Source of the DNA: a virus
IMG/VR virus record: IMGVR_UViG_3300037346_000355
Location: 1-21,751 of that record
Length of the DNA stretch: 21,751 nt
Direction: 5' to 3' (one strand)
Under the pieces are notes generated by a model. It saw only the letters and a program-made list of their open reading frames with translations. It had not been told where the DNA came from and ran no database searches. Shown in pieces: positions 1 to 6,744 of the stretch. The first letter of the stretch is position 1, and each line of letters begins with the position of its first letter. Position numbers and translations under genes: made by a program.

Positions 1-6
1 TCTTTG

Positions 7-24
7 GTTTGTTTGTGTTGGGGC
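7..24 (-). repeat. 18-bp dispersed repeat, copy 1
   Basis: On the minus strand it reads GCCCCAACACAAACAAAC. An identical 18-bp copy lies at 5325-5342, and 16 bases of it recur at 3169-3184. Here it lies downstream of the stop of the 112-aa gene. In the 5325 copy it lies between a stop codon and a structured RNA element, so a similar RNA element may sit just left of the window edge. Confidence 0.8.
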
Positions 25-66
25 AGGGTTTGCCTTGCTCCACGTAGCAAGAACTTCACACGCTTG

Positions 67-405
67 CTATCCATAGATAACATCTCCAAACATAGCTATC
101 TGTAGCACTATGTCACTAGAGCATGAGTCCATGTCTTGTATGTTTACTAGTGCACCACAGTGGTGGTACCCTTGGTCCACTGCATGGATGTATGCAACCA
201 GTAGTTCCTCTACCGTAAGCCTCTTGGTGATTGGGCTATTGTTTTCATCCAGTGCAGTAACTTGTACAACGCCTGGGTACTCCCAACTAGTGTTGTCTTC
301 GTAGTGAATCTTGAGCCACCACTCTTCGGTAAACTCTGTACTACCTAGAATGGATGACCAAAACTCACGTTCATCTATCTTGTAAGGGATTGTTATCGTA
401 GTCAT
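67..405 (-). CDS. Hypothetical protein, 112 aa
   Basis: Leftward gene that I do not recognise. The start is supported by an AGAAAGGAAT ribosome site just upstream, the same AAAGGA type used by its neighbours. The product is rich in Trp, Tyr and acidic residues, with no signal peptide or membrane segment. It is the last complete gene of the leftward block in this window and follows the vWA gene after an 85-nt gap that holds two hairpins. Its TAG stop lies inside a 7-bp inverted repeat (45-51 with 63-69), which has no T-run and so is not a clear terminator. Confidence 0.75.
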   Translation of the reverse strand: MTTITIPYKIDEREFWSSILGSTEFTEEWWLKIHYEDNTSWEYPGVVQVTALDENNSPITKRLTVEELLVAYIHAVDQGYHHCGALVNIQDMDSCSSDIVLQIAMFGDVIYG

Positions 406-430
406 TTGATTCCTTTCTTATGCTCATCAG

Positions 431-480
431 GCTAGGACATTACCTAGCGAGACACACACCCACACGCATTGAGGTGTGTG
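431..480 (-). promoter_or_regulatory. Tandem hairpins in leader of the 112-aa gene
   Basis: Two adjacent inverted repeats fill the gap between the vWA gene and the 112-aa gene. One is GCTAGG/CCTAGC (431-436 with 443-448) with a 6-nt loop. The other is CACACACC/GGTGTGTG (453-460 with 473-480) with a 12-nt loop. Neither is followed by a clear T-run on the minus strand. They may be a partial terminator or an mRNA-processing or stability structure. The function is inferred. Confidence 0.45.
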
Positions 481-490
481 CCTTTCGCAA

Positions 491-2257
491 TTAAGAGTTA
501 ATCATTCGTTGCTGCTGCAGGTACACTAGCTGTCGTGCAAACCCTGTGATTTCATGTGGAGTATCTAATACTGCAACCACCTCACATCCATGAGTAGGTA
601 CCTTTATCACTCGCTCATCTGTTGATTCCCACGAGTTAGATAAGAACACCATACCTGTGAGTGCACCCAGCTGCTTAATCTCACTGATGAGAGTCTCGTT
701 TCTCTCTGCATCAGGCCACCATCCGTCTGTGATTACAACGAACAACTTGAGGGCACGAGCACTAGACGCAAGGATGCTTCTAGCATGTGCAATACCCTCA
801 GTGGGGTTAGTGGCACCTGAGCCGTCATAGCTCACACGCTTCTGCAAGGTAGCACGAGAGTCAGCTGAGTACAGTACTCGTGAGTAGTCACCGAATGTAA
901 TAACTGTTGTACTAGCGTTGATACTATCTAAGCCACGCTTGATGCCCCACATCGCATCAAAGGCTTCTTTCATTACGTTACCCATGGAGCCTGAGATGTC
1001 TTGCAGTACTACGCACTCGATGTCACTAGCGTCTGACTTGCCGTCATCCCACATGTCAAATGCCTCGTCTAACGGAGACCCCATGAGGAAGTCACGAGCA
1101 TTGAGCTTGCCTTCTGCTTGCTTGGATACCCAAGCAGGGTCGAACAAGGACTTGAGCTCAGTAAGTACACGAGTAAACTCACGTGCATTGGAGACCATCT
1201 CAGGAGATACGACTTGCATGAACGTGCCCTCTGAAGGCTTGACCTTTTGGTCTCCTCCACCAAAGCTAGACACACCGCTACCATTACGCATTGAACGTAT
1301 CATGTCTTTGATGTCGGCTTCCATGTCAGTAGCGGTATCTGTGTGAGCCTTGCGTAACTGCTCCTTGAGCTCTTCCGTAGGAGACAGAGGCGTACCATCG
1401 CCAGTACCCTCACTATCACTATCACTGGGAGTATCAGACTCGTCTGTCTCTTCTGACTCTTCATCTGCTGCCTTAGCTTGTTGCTTGGCAGATGCGTCAA
1501 GTGCTTGCTGTTGTTCAGCTACTCCTGACATGTCATCACCACCGTTTTTAGGAGGTGAGCAGGTGTCTAACCCATGTTGGTTGGGAGATGCTGGGTGGAG
1601 CAACTGATGCAGGCTATCGACCAGCTGATAAGCACGCTCATGTGTATTCTTGCGACCTAGATTGAGCGTAATGTATTCATCTATAATCTCTTGAATACTT
1701 TTTACATACCCCTGCTGTGCGTATACCTGAGCCGAAAGGTCACGTATCTTCTGAGGTATGTACTTCCTACCATGCAACAGTGGAAGTAGGTGCTCGTGAT
1801 TGGTGTTCTCTCCTTCAAAGAACTCCTTGAGCACAGTGTGCAGCAACCAAGGTGCCACACCTGATAGCCGAGCAACCATCATGTTGTCAATGCGGTTGTC
1901 CTCCAGTATGTTGAACGCTCTCCAATTGCCGTTGTCAATTACTTTTTTGGTCAAGCCACTCTGCCTACGAGGAGTAAACAGTACGTGCCCTAGCTCATGG
2001 ATTGTGAGACCCTTGAGCCGCACCAAGTTGTCCACTTCCGTTACCTTGCCAAGGATTGCGGGGTGGTACAGTCCGAAGCTTGAACCATCTGACCATGCAG
2101 GTGGGTTACCATAAGGGGTGCTGTGACTACTTGTGTGTATCGTCAGGTCGAGGTGCGAACCCGAGACAGTGGATGCAAACTTACGAAGCATCGACTGCAC
2201 ACGAGACACACGCACCAGTTCGTAGTTTGGTGTAGCTTCTTGTATTTCGTATACCAT
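491..2257 (-). CDS. vWA-domain protein with HExxH metallopeptidase-like N-terminus (CobT/ViaA-like partner of MoxR ATPase)
   Basis: 588 aa in three parts. Residues about 1-200 carry HELGH at 87-91 and NILEDNRID at 117-125; the glutamate there is a plausible third zinc ligand, so the region resembles a gluzincin-type fold found in phage vWA proteins. Residues about 255-300 are a strongly acidic, Ser-rich linker. Residues about 410-588 are a von Willebrand A domain with a complete MIDAS: DISGS at 420-424, T483, and D511 in ITDG. It lies 18 nt downstream of the MoxR-type ATPase. Such ATPase/vWA pairs (RavA-ViaA, NorQ-NorD, CobS-CobT) act as chaperone or metal-insertion machines, and a similar paired role is inferred here. 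It is often annotated CobT-like in phages, but nothing here supports cobalamin synthesis. The start is set by AGAAAGGAATAC upstream. Whether the HExxH site is catalytic is unknown. Confidence 0.85.
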   Translation of the reverse strand: MVYEIQEATPNYELVRVSRVQSMLRKFASTVSGSHLDLTIHTSSHSTPYGNPPAWSDGSSFGLYHPAILGKVTEVDNLVRLKGLTIHELGHVLFTPRRQSGLTKKVIDNGNWRAFNILEDNRIDNMMVARLSGVAPWLLHTVLKEFFEGENTNHEHLLPLLHGRKYIPQKIRDLSAQVYAQQGYVKSIQEIIDEYITLNLGRKNTHERAYQLVDSLHQLLHPASPNQHGLDTCSPPKNGGDDMSGVAEQQQALDASAKQQAKAADEESEETDESDTPSDSDSEGTGDGTPLSPTEELKEQLRKAHTDTATDMEADIKDMIRSMRNGSGVSSFGGGDQKVKPSEGTFMQVVSPEMVSNAREFTRVLTELKSLFDPAWVSKQAEGKLNARDFLMGSPLDEAFDMWDDGKSDASDIECVVLQDISGSMGNVMKEAFDAMWGIKRGLDSINASTTVITFGDYSRVLYSADSRATLQKRVSYDGSGATNPTEGIAHARSILASSARALKLFVVITDGWWPDAERNETLISEIKQLGALTGMVFLSNSWESTDERVIKVPTHGCEVVAVLDTPHEITGFARQLVYLQQQRMINS

Positions 2258-2275
2258 GATGTATTCCTTTCTGAG

Positions 2276-3679
2276 TTAGTTGATTGCGATACCGATTTCT
2301 TGGGCAATTGCAGGTGCATCTGCCTCTAGCCGAGTCTTGACTGCGTTACGCTCTCCAGTGTCACTTGGGAAGCTGGATAGCAAACGCTCCACTGCAAACT
2401 TCCAGTTGAACTCTTGTGCTTGAGACACGAAGCCTTTGAGCAATCGTGTGGACATTGGGACTGTGAAGTCCTGCTGACCTAGGTCACTCGCCTTACGGAT
2501 GGCACTGGCAAAGTTGAGCAGTGCAGGGTAAGGAAGGAACTTGGACTCGAGAGCGGTGTCATACTCGAACTGTAGCTTCATGAGGAAGCGGTCTAGGAAA
2601 GCCGCATCTGCACGAGTAGTACCGCTGTACATTCCACCCATGTTGGCATCTGCAATAATCTGGCACTCAGGGTGAATCTTGAGTACCTCATTGAAGGTGT
2701 CAACTGCCAACTCTCGCTCCTCAAGTATCCTCATAAAGAGTGCCGATGACTTGGGGTTCATGCGAGTGAACTCATTGAGCAGGATAACTGACGGCTGTTG
2801 AATTGCTGTCGCCAGCTGTGAGTACACCCACTTGAGCGTCTTACCGTCTGGGCCAGGAACAAAGCGACCCTGTGTAACACTGAGGTCAATCTGTTGGTTG
2901 CACTCAACAACCACGAACGGTACGTTACGCTGAACCGCAAGGTTGCGAGCTGACGATGACTTACCAGTGCCAGCATCACCGCTGAGCATCACATTCCATT
3001 TTAGCTTAGTGGACTTGTCGTACATCTCAGTCTCTAGTACACCTTGGAACTTACGCTCAATGTACAGGAACTTCTCTGGAGAGCTGAGTATCGCAAGCTC
3101 ACGTAACGTCTCACTATCGGTGATGGCTTCCGCAACTGTGGTAGCCAGTGCCAGCACTGGTGTGGGAGTTGTTTGTGTTGGGGCTCGGCTTGGCTGTCTA
3201 TCGAACTCAACTGCCAGTGCAACAGGTGTCTCTACTACTTCTGCAATAGGTATCACAGGTGTAACAGGTGGGGTAGCTAGAACAGGGTAGCTTGTAGCCA
3301 TGTACTGTGTCAGGTTGGCAGGGTTGTTGGAGATGTTGTACTGCATGTCCATGAACACATCCCCCAACAAGTCTGGGCTAGCAGACAGCTGGTGTGGCAA
3401 GTTCTTGAGTATCGCTTGCAACACATTGTTGGGTGTTCTACCTATGTAGTTGACATCCCTGACGTGGGCAGCTGTCATGGCGATGACCTTGACAGTACCA
3501 AGGACAGGCTCGTAGTACAGCTCTTCTTCGAGCATGTCATTTCGTAGCTCTGCCCAAGTTGCAGCTAAGCCACGAGCGAATCCGACACGAGTGAATGTCC
3601 TGTGTTGGTCGCTTGTCTTGGCTATGACAGTCTGGCGTAAGCCAACTGGTGACTGCGATAGCATGAGTATTGCGTGCAT
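2276..3679 (-). CDS. MoxR-family AAA+ ATPase
   Basis: 467 aa from the chosen start. Numbered from the upstream in-frame ATG at 3694, Walker A is GDAGTGKS (239-246), Walker B is VILLNEF (303-309), sensor 1 is around N351, the arginine-finger candidate is R369 in LDRF, and sensor 2 is R417 in STRLLK. Residues about 1-130 are an N-terminal region I do not recognise, followed by a Pro/Thr linker (about 140-180). I chose 3679 because AAAGGAA lies 6 nt before that ATG, whereas the ATG at 3694 would place this ribosome site inside the coding region. It is transcribed just ahead of the vWA gene, as in RavA-ViaA and CobS-CobT pairs. The linker codons contain a copy of the 18-bp dispersed repeat, and the leader holds a 40-nt structured RNA element. 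AAA+ identity is firm; the client is unknown. Confidence 0.9.
   Translation of the reverse strand: MHAILMLSQSPVGLRQTVIAKTSDQHRTFTRVGFARGLAATWAELRNDMLEEELYYEPVLGTVKVIAMTAAHVRDVNYIGRTPNNVLQAILKNLPHQLSASPDLLGDVFMDMQYNISNNPANLTQYMATSYPVLATPPVTPVIPIAEVVETPVALAVEFDRQPSRAPTQTTPTPVLALATTVAEAITDSETLRELAILSSPEKFLYIERKFQGVLETEMYDKSTKLKWNVMLSGDAGTGKSSSARNLAVQRNVPFVVVECNQQIDLSVTQGRFVPGPDGKTLKWVYSQLATAIQQPSVILLNEFTRMNPKSSALFMRILEERELAVDTFNEVLKIHPECQIIADANMGGMYSGTTRADAAFLDRFLMKLQFEYDTALESKFLPYPALLNFASAIRKASDLGQQDFTVPMSTRLLKGFVSQAQEFNWKFAVERLLSSFPSDTGERNAVKTRLEADAPAIAQEIGIAIN
3169..3184 (-). repeat. Dispersed repeat, 16-bp copy inside the MoxR gene
   Basis: Sixteen bases identical to part of the 18-bp repeat at 7-24 and 5325-5342; one further base (3185) matches the 5325 copy. 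It encodes part of an APTQTT stretch in the flexible Pro/Thr linker, where an insertion or a DNA-level signal would be tolerated. Adjacent in the transcript is CCAGTG/CACTGG, a 6-bp hairpin. Confidence 0.7.
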
Positions 3680-3718
3680 TGCATTTCCTTTCATCTGTAA
3701 CTGACGGGTGTCAGTCGT

Positions 3719-3758
3719 GCCAGCCGAGGACTCGCACCTCGGTGTCTGCTGGTCTGGC
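3719..3758 (-). ncRNA. 40-nt T-loop RNA element A (MoxR leader)
   Basis: In the transcript direction: GCCAG, 11-nt linker, CCGAGG, 7-nt loop TGCGAGT, CCTCGG, CTGGC, then ACGA. The outer 5-bp and inner 6-bp helices can stack coaxially. The loop matches a tRNA T-loop (T-x-C-R-A-N-T) closed by G-C, except for G at position 55. The linker contains GCA, which could pair with TGC of the loop. Element B at 5285-5324 has the same segment lengths (5-11-6-7-6-5) with compensatory changes in both helices. It lies 12 nt after the stop of the 174-aa gene and ends 39 nt before the MoxR start. It may be a cis-regulatory or processing element; the function is unknown. Confidence 0.65.
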
Positions 3759-3769
3759 TGTGGTGCTAG

Positions 3770-4294
3770 TTAGGCGTTTGCATCTTCCCTATAGGTTGCC
3801 AAGTACTCATCTACAGTTGGCAAGTTGTCTAGTTCGTATGCTCTTGTTGGGTAAGGAGCGTACTCACTAATGAACAGGTTGTTGTCTAGGTCTACTGTGT
3901 AAATACCCTCACACATGAGGTCATCATCCTTGAAGGAGTCGCTGTTCTTCATAGGTAATGGGTCGGTGTTGTTAGCTATGACACTTAGGATGTCATAGCC
4001 TGTGTCTCTAGTAAGCGTTGGGTATTGTTTAGCGAACATGTCGCTTTCATCTAATGTCATCCAGCCCTTGTCCTTACTCTTACCAGTGAACTCCCCCACA
4101 AGTGCTTCGTGGGTTGCTTGCTCTATCCAATAGCACAAGGATGAGTTGACGCGTAGCTTTTCTAAGTTCTGCTTGTCACGCAAGAACTCTAGGATGGTTA
4201 CACCTGCAGCACTTGGGTAGTGGTCCCATTGCCCATACTGAGCAACGATTAGTTCGCCACCCTTCCATACTTTAGTTAGTCCTCTTGTTCCCAT
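3770..4294 (-). CDS. Conserved phage hypothetical protein, 174 aa
   Basis: The N-terminus (GTRGLTKV, then AQYGQWDHYP at about residues 18-27) resembles a family of uncharacterised proteins common in phages and bacteria; I know of no function for it. The product is soluble, with no membrane segment. The start overlaps the stop of the upstream 76-aa gene by one base (TAATG), which indicates translational coupling, and AAGGAG lies just before it. After its stop comes the RNA element in the MoxR leader. Confidence 0.75.
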   Translation of the reverse strand: MGTRGLTKVWKGGELIVAQYGQWDHYPSAAGVTILEFLRDKQNLEKLRVNSSLCYWIEQATHEALVGEFTGKSKDKGWMTLDESDMFAKQYPTLTRDTGYDILSVIANNTDPLPMKNSDSFKDDDLMCEGIYTVDLDNNLFISEYAPYPTRAYELDNLPTVDEYLATYREDANA

Positions 4295-4524
4295 TAGTTA
4301 CTCTCCTTAGTTATCGTTAGTGTTGCCTTAGGGTCTACTGCTGAAGGGTCAATGAATCTATCTGACAACCAATCGTTCAATGCTTCAACGGTTGGCTCGT
4401 AATCGTCACACCACTCAAGGAAGTCCTTACGTAGTGTCTTCTTGCTCATGTTGTACGTGATGCTGTAGGTGATAGTGAACTTACCTGATAGGTCTTTCTT
4501 TTTACTCTTCCATAAGCTGCTCAT
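4294..4524 (-). CDS. Hypothetical protein, 76 aa
   Basis: Unrecognised. Lys-rich N-terminus followed by an acidic, Trp-containing C-terminal half. GAGGAAAGACC before the ATG is a good ribosome site, and the stop overlaps the next start by one base (TAATG), so it is coupled to the 174-aa gene. A 37-nt gap separates it from the upstream 88-aa gene. Confidence 0.7.
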   Translation of the reverse strand: MSSLWKSKKKDLSGKFTITYSITYNMSKKTLRKDFLEWCDDYEPTVEALNDWLSDRFIDPSAVDPKATLTITKESN

Positions 4525-4561
4525 GGTCTTTCCTCCTTAGTTAGTTGATTGATTGAAACTC

Positions 4562-4828
4562 TTAAAGCCCACTCATGTCTTCGTCATACTGTGTGCAGAT
4601 GTCTTCTACTGCACTGTCTAGCTCTTCGATTAGGTTGCTCAAGTCTTCTTCAGACATGTGCTCTACCATCTCTTGAGTAAGTGTTGACTGCCACGCCACA
4701 TCCGTTGGTGGGTTCTGTAGTGCTGTATGAAACAGCTCTGCGTATTGTGCGTGGTCATACAAGTAGGTCATAGTGTCTACCTGTATCTCTACGCTGTGCT
4801 CTTTGTGTGTAATAGTTACTTTGCTCAT
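4562..4828 (-). CDS. Hypothetical acidic protein, 88 aa
   Basis: Unrecognised. The C-terminal third (about residues 50-85) is a strongly acidic predicted helix, a feature often seen in small phage proteins that bind host proteins or mimic DNA; here that is only a possibility. The start overlaps the stop of the upstream 77-aa gene by one base. No Cys pair, signal peptide or membrane segment suggests a role. Confidence 0.7.
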   Translation of the reverse strand: MSKVTITHKEHSVEIQVDTMTYLYDHAQYAELFHTALQNPPTDVAWQSTLTQEMVEHMSEEDLSNLIEELDSAVEDICTQYDEDMSGL

Positions 4829-5061
4829 TAGGTTTCCTCTCTGGTAATTACGAACTCAAACTCGTCATTGCTTGTGTCAAAGGCACGCTGAAACTCTGCT
4901 TCGTCTTGGAAGTAGAACCAGATACGCTCATCGAAGCTCTCGTCCGCAGACATCTGCTCATACTTGTTGCTGTCGTTCAGAATCACAACTTGTGCCTTTG
5001 TGTCTCCAGGTATCTCTGAGTCTTTCCAACTGTAATCAACCCAAGTAACTCGCTCTTGCAT
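4828..5061 (-). CDS. Hypothetical acidic protein, 77 aa
   Basis: Unrecognised, acidic, with many aromatic residues in the middle (RIWFYF, about residues 46-51). One-base overlaps at both ends (TGATG with the upstream 58-aa gene, TAATG with the downstream 88-aa gene) place it in a coupled chain of three small genes. Confidence 0.7.
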   Translation of the reverse strand: MQERVTWVDYSWKDSEIPGDTKAQVVILNDSNKYEQMSADESFDERIWFYFQDEAEFQRAFDTSNDEFEFVITREET

Positions 5062-5237
5062 CAGTCCTCCTCTATCTCTTCTGGCTCCTCTATGTCCTGA
5101 AGCTCTGAGTTGTAATCCATTGCTTCAGCGAGGTCTCTTAGAGCGATTGCAAGCTGGTTTATTTGGCTCCACGCACTCTCTGTATCCTTAGCGTCTACTG
5201 TCACGCTGATTGTTACATCTGTTACATACTTTTTCAT
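5061..5237 (-). CDS. Small hypothetical protein, 58 aa
   Basis: Short gene starting MKKYVTDVTI and ending in a run of acidic residues. The start has an AAAGGAATGTAA ribosome site, the same type as its neighbours, and the TGA stop shares its A with the next ATG. The N-terminal half alternates hydrophobic and polar residues (beta-like); the middle is a predicted amphipathic helix. No family recognised. It is the first gene after the second 40-nt RNA element, so that element is its leader. Confidence 0.75.
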   Translation of the reverse strand: MKKYVTDVTISVTVDAKDTESAWSQINQLAIALRDLAEAMDYNSELQDIEEPEEIEED

Positions 5238-5284
5238 TTACATTCCTTTGCTAGGTGTATGTATAAGTAGCGGTTACTACTCGT

Positions 5285-5324
5285 GCCCGTATAGGACTTG
5301 CACCTATACGTATGCTGTTCGGGC
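5285..5324 (-). ncRNA. 40-nt T-loop RNA element B
   Basis: In the transcript direction: GCCCG, 11-nt linker, TATAGG, loop TGCAAGT, CCTATA, CGGGC, ACGA. The segment lengths match element A at 3719-3758. The helices differ in sequence but keep pairing (GCCAG/CTGGC against GCCCG/CGGGC; CCGAGG/CCTCGG against TATAGG/CCTATA). The loop, the flanking AGG/CCT, the ACGA tail and most of the linker are conserved. It is immediately preceded in the transcript by the 18-bp dispersed repeat and ends 47 nt before the 58-aa gene. Confidence 0.65.
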
Positions 5325-5342
5325 GTTTGTTTGTGTTGGGGC
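5325..5342 (-). repeat. 18-bp dispersed repeat, copy 3
   Basis: Identical to 7-24. Located 6 nt after the stop of the 47-aa zinc-ribbon gene and directly abutting RNA element B, so in this copy the repeat and the RNA element form one intergenic unit. Confidence 0.8.
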
Positions 5343-5348
5343 TTGGTG

Positions 5349-5492
5349 TCAGCTGACATTGGCGAGCTGTCGTGTGAACCAGTCATCGTGCTCAGAGCTA
5401 CACTCGTCACACAGTGGGTGAACTGTACCTACAGGCACAGACACTTCATTGGCTTCACACTGGTAGCAGACTTCATTCTCATACGTAATCAT
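5349..5492 (-). CDS. Small zinc-ribbon protein, 47 aa
   Basis: Has CYQC (residues 9-12) and CDEC (28-31), spaced as in a treble-clef or zinc-ribbon knuckle, with an acidic tail. GAGGGAG precedes the ATG, and the start overlaps the stop of the upstream 63-aa gene by four bases (ATGA). Similar mini zinc proteins occur at 7270-8018. The likely role is nucleic-acid or protein binding, inferred only from the fold. Confidence 0.75.
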   Translation of the reverse strand: MITYENEVCYQCEANEVSVPVGTVHPLCDECSSEHDDWFTRQLANVS

Positions 5493-5680
5493 TTGTTCTC
5501 CCTCATTCTTTCATCGTGGTCTGGTGTCTTGAATGTCCACCCTCTTGTTAGTACGTGGTATACAGGCTGTAGCTCTGCATAGGTCTGGTAGTCCTCGTAG
5601 CTTTTTGACATCGTCTCTTGTATTAGGTTGGCTAGCATCTCTGCCTGTGCCTTGTCCATGAAGTAAGCTGTCTGGCTCAT
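5489..5680 (-). CDS. Hypothetical protein, 63 aa
   Basis: Unrecognised; helical N-terminal half (about residues 8-35) and charged C-terminus (DHDERMRENK). ATGA overlaps at both ends couple it to the 64-aa gene upstream and the zinc-ribbon gene downstream. Confidence 0.7.
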   Translation of the reverse strand: MSQTAYFMDKAQAEMLANLIQETMSKSYEDYQTYAELQPVYHVLTRGWTFKTPDHDERMRENK

Positions 5681-5871
5681 ACTTCCTCCTCCTCTAGGTA
5701 GCCATACTCCTTGCAGTAAGCAAGCATGTCTTTCATGTCTTTCCTATCCAGTATCATCTTGGCTAGGTCATCGTCATCTCCTGCATCTCCGTACCACACA
5801 TTCACACCTTGGTCTTGCAAGTGTGCGTACACCCTACTCATGTAGGTGATTACTCCTGGTTCGTATGCCAT
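5677..5871 (-). CDS. Hypothetical protein, 64 aa
   Basis: Unrecognised acidic protein with a DAGDDDD cluster in the middle (about residues 29-35) and EEEE near the C-terminus. It overlaps the downstream gene by ATGA and lies 3 nt after the upstream 97-aa gene. Confidence 0.7.
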   Translation of the reverse strand: MAYEPGVITYMSRVYAHLQDQGVNVWYGDAGDDDDLAKMILDRKDMKDMLAYCKEYGYLEEEEV

Positions 5872-5874
5872 TAG

Positions 5875-6168
5875 TTATCCTCTTTCTCTTGTTGTTTGGT
5901 AGTACAGGTCGAGGTGCCACTCATAGTTCCTGAGTGCTTCGGAGTAATTGTCTAAGCTCCCTGTGTTGTTGACTAGTTCTTCGTCTGAAGTTCTGTAGGT
6001 AAACACTTCCCAATAGTTCTCTATCGAGCCATCGCTTAGCGTATCTACTTCTTGGTGCAGCACTGTGTAGTAGTGCTCATCTCTATGGAAACTAAGCACT
6101 TGCACGTAGTACCCCTCACCCACCGCACTTATCAGTGCATCTGCTAGTGAATCTTGCTGGTAGTGCAT
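5875..6168 (-). CDS. Hypothetical protein, 97 aa
   Basis: Unrecognised. Tyr-rich, predicted mixed alpha/beta, with no Cys pairs or membrane segment. It sits between the NYSTWNV-family gene (2 nt upstream) and the 64-aa gene (3 nt downstream), so it belongs to the same polycistronic unit. Confidence 0.7.
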   Translation of the reverse strand: MHYQQDSLADALISAVGEGYYVQVLSFHRDEHYYTVLHQEVDTLSDGSIENYWEVFTYRTSDEELVNNTGSLDNYSEALRNYEWHLDLYYQTTRERG

Positions 6169-6170
6169 CG

Positions 6171-6440
6171 TTAGAACCCTCTCTCTTGGTGATACATGTG
6201 TAGTTCTTTCTGTTCTTGTGTGAGCATTTCGTTCAGCTCATCATGGTCAAGCTCAGGGCTTAGCCATGCCACCTTGTCTGGTGTCATGTCATCTCCTAGC
6301 TCTAGGTAATCAACTAGCCCCTCATACACAGGGCTGTTGTGTCTTAGGAACTCCAGCATCATGTTGGTAAGCCCTTCTTCGTTGTGCAACCACATCGACA
6401 CATTCCATGTGCTGTAGTTCTTCCATCCTCCGTAGCTCAT
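6171..6440 (-). CDS. DUF7249-like phage protein, 89 aa
   Basis: The N-terminus GWKNYSTWNVSMWLHN (residues 5-20) matches the NYETWNVALW signature of a family widespread in phages and carried as a domain of unknown function. The remainder is acidic and helical. The start overlaps the stop of the 22-aa ORF (TAATG), inside a 43-bp segment duplicated at 6741-6783. No function is known. Confidence 0.75.
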   Translation of the reverse strand: MSYGGWKNYSTWNVSMWLHNEEGLTNMMLEFLRHNSPVYEGLVDYLELGDDMTPDKVAWLSPELDHDELNEMLTQEQKELHMYHQERGF

Positions 6441-6508
6441 TACCTCATCTCCTGTTCTACTATTGCGATTGCTTCCATGCGTCTTGAGTTTGAGTATGTG
6501 CTAGTCAT
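6440..6508 (-). CDS. 22-aa ORF sharing the C-terminus of the 86-aa gene
   Basis: Encodes a 22-aa peptide whose last 12 residues (MEAIAIVEQEMR) match the C-terminus of the 86-aa protein at 6744-7004 (MEAIAIVEQEMK). It has an AGAAGGAGTAAC ribosome site, starts 2 nt after the upstream stop and overlaps the next start (TAATG). It may be a translated coupling peptide or a gene remnant left by the duplication that also produced the 43-bp repeat. Confidence 0.5.
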   Translation of the reverse strand: MTSTYSNSRRMEAIAIVEQEMR

Positions 6509-6510
6509 TG

Positions 6511-6744
6511 TTACTCCTTCTGGTTGTCTTTGAGACTGCTTAGGAACTCACTAATCTCATCTTGTAGGTAACCGATTGACTTACCTATCGAGCGGTATCT
6601 GCTTACTTCCGCTAGTTGCTCCGAGGTGTAGTCCTCTTCAAGTAAGTAACTGAAGTCTTCTGCTATCCATACCTCTCCAATGTATGCCTGTGTTTTGTCC
6701 TCTATCGTGTTGAGTTGGTCTATGAGTTGTTGGACTGTATTCAT
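6511..6744 (-). CDS. Hypothetical protein, 77 aa
   Basis: Unrecognised; predicted largely helical and acidic (MNTVQQLIDQLN at the start, ISEFLSSLKDNQKE at the end). The start overlaps the stop of the 86-aa gene (TAATG). It is bracketed by the 43-bp direct repeats, so it is probably a later insertion into this gene chain. Confidence 0.7.
   Translation of the reverse strand: MNTVQQLIDQLNTIEDKTQAYIGEVWIAEDFSYLLEEDYTSEQLAEVSRYRSIGKSIGYLQDEISEFLSSLKDNQKE

Noticed and set aside
918-1346. Plus-strand open frame of 142 codons opposite the vWA gene
   Set aside because: Lies wholly antisense to a well-supported gene, has no ribosome site and a low-complexity composition; a shadow frame.
5298-5582. 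Plus-strand open frame over RNA element B and the zinc-ribbon gene
   Set aside because: Opposite two better-supported features and against the direction of all neighbours.
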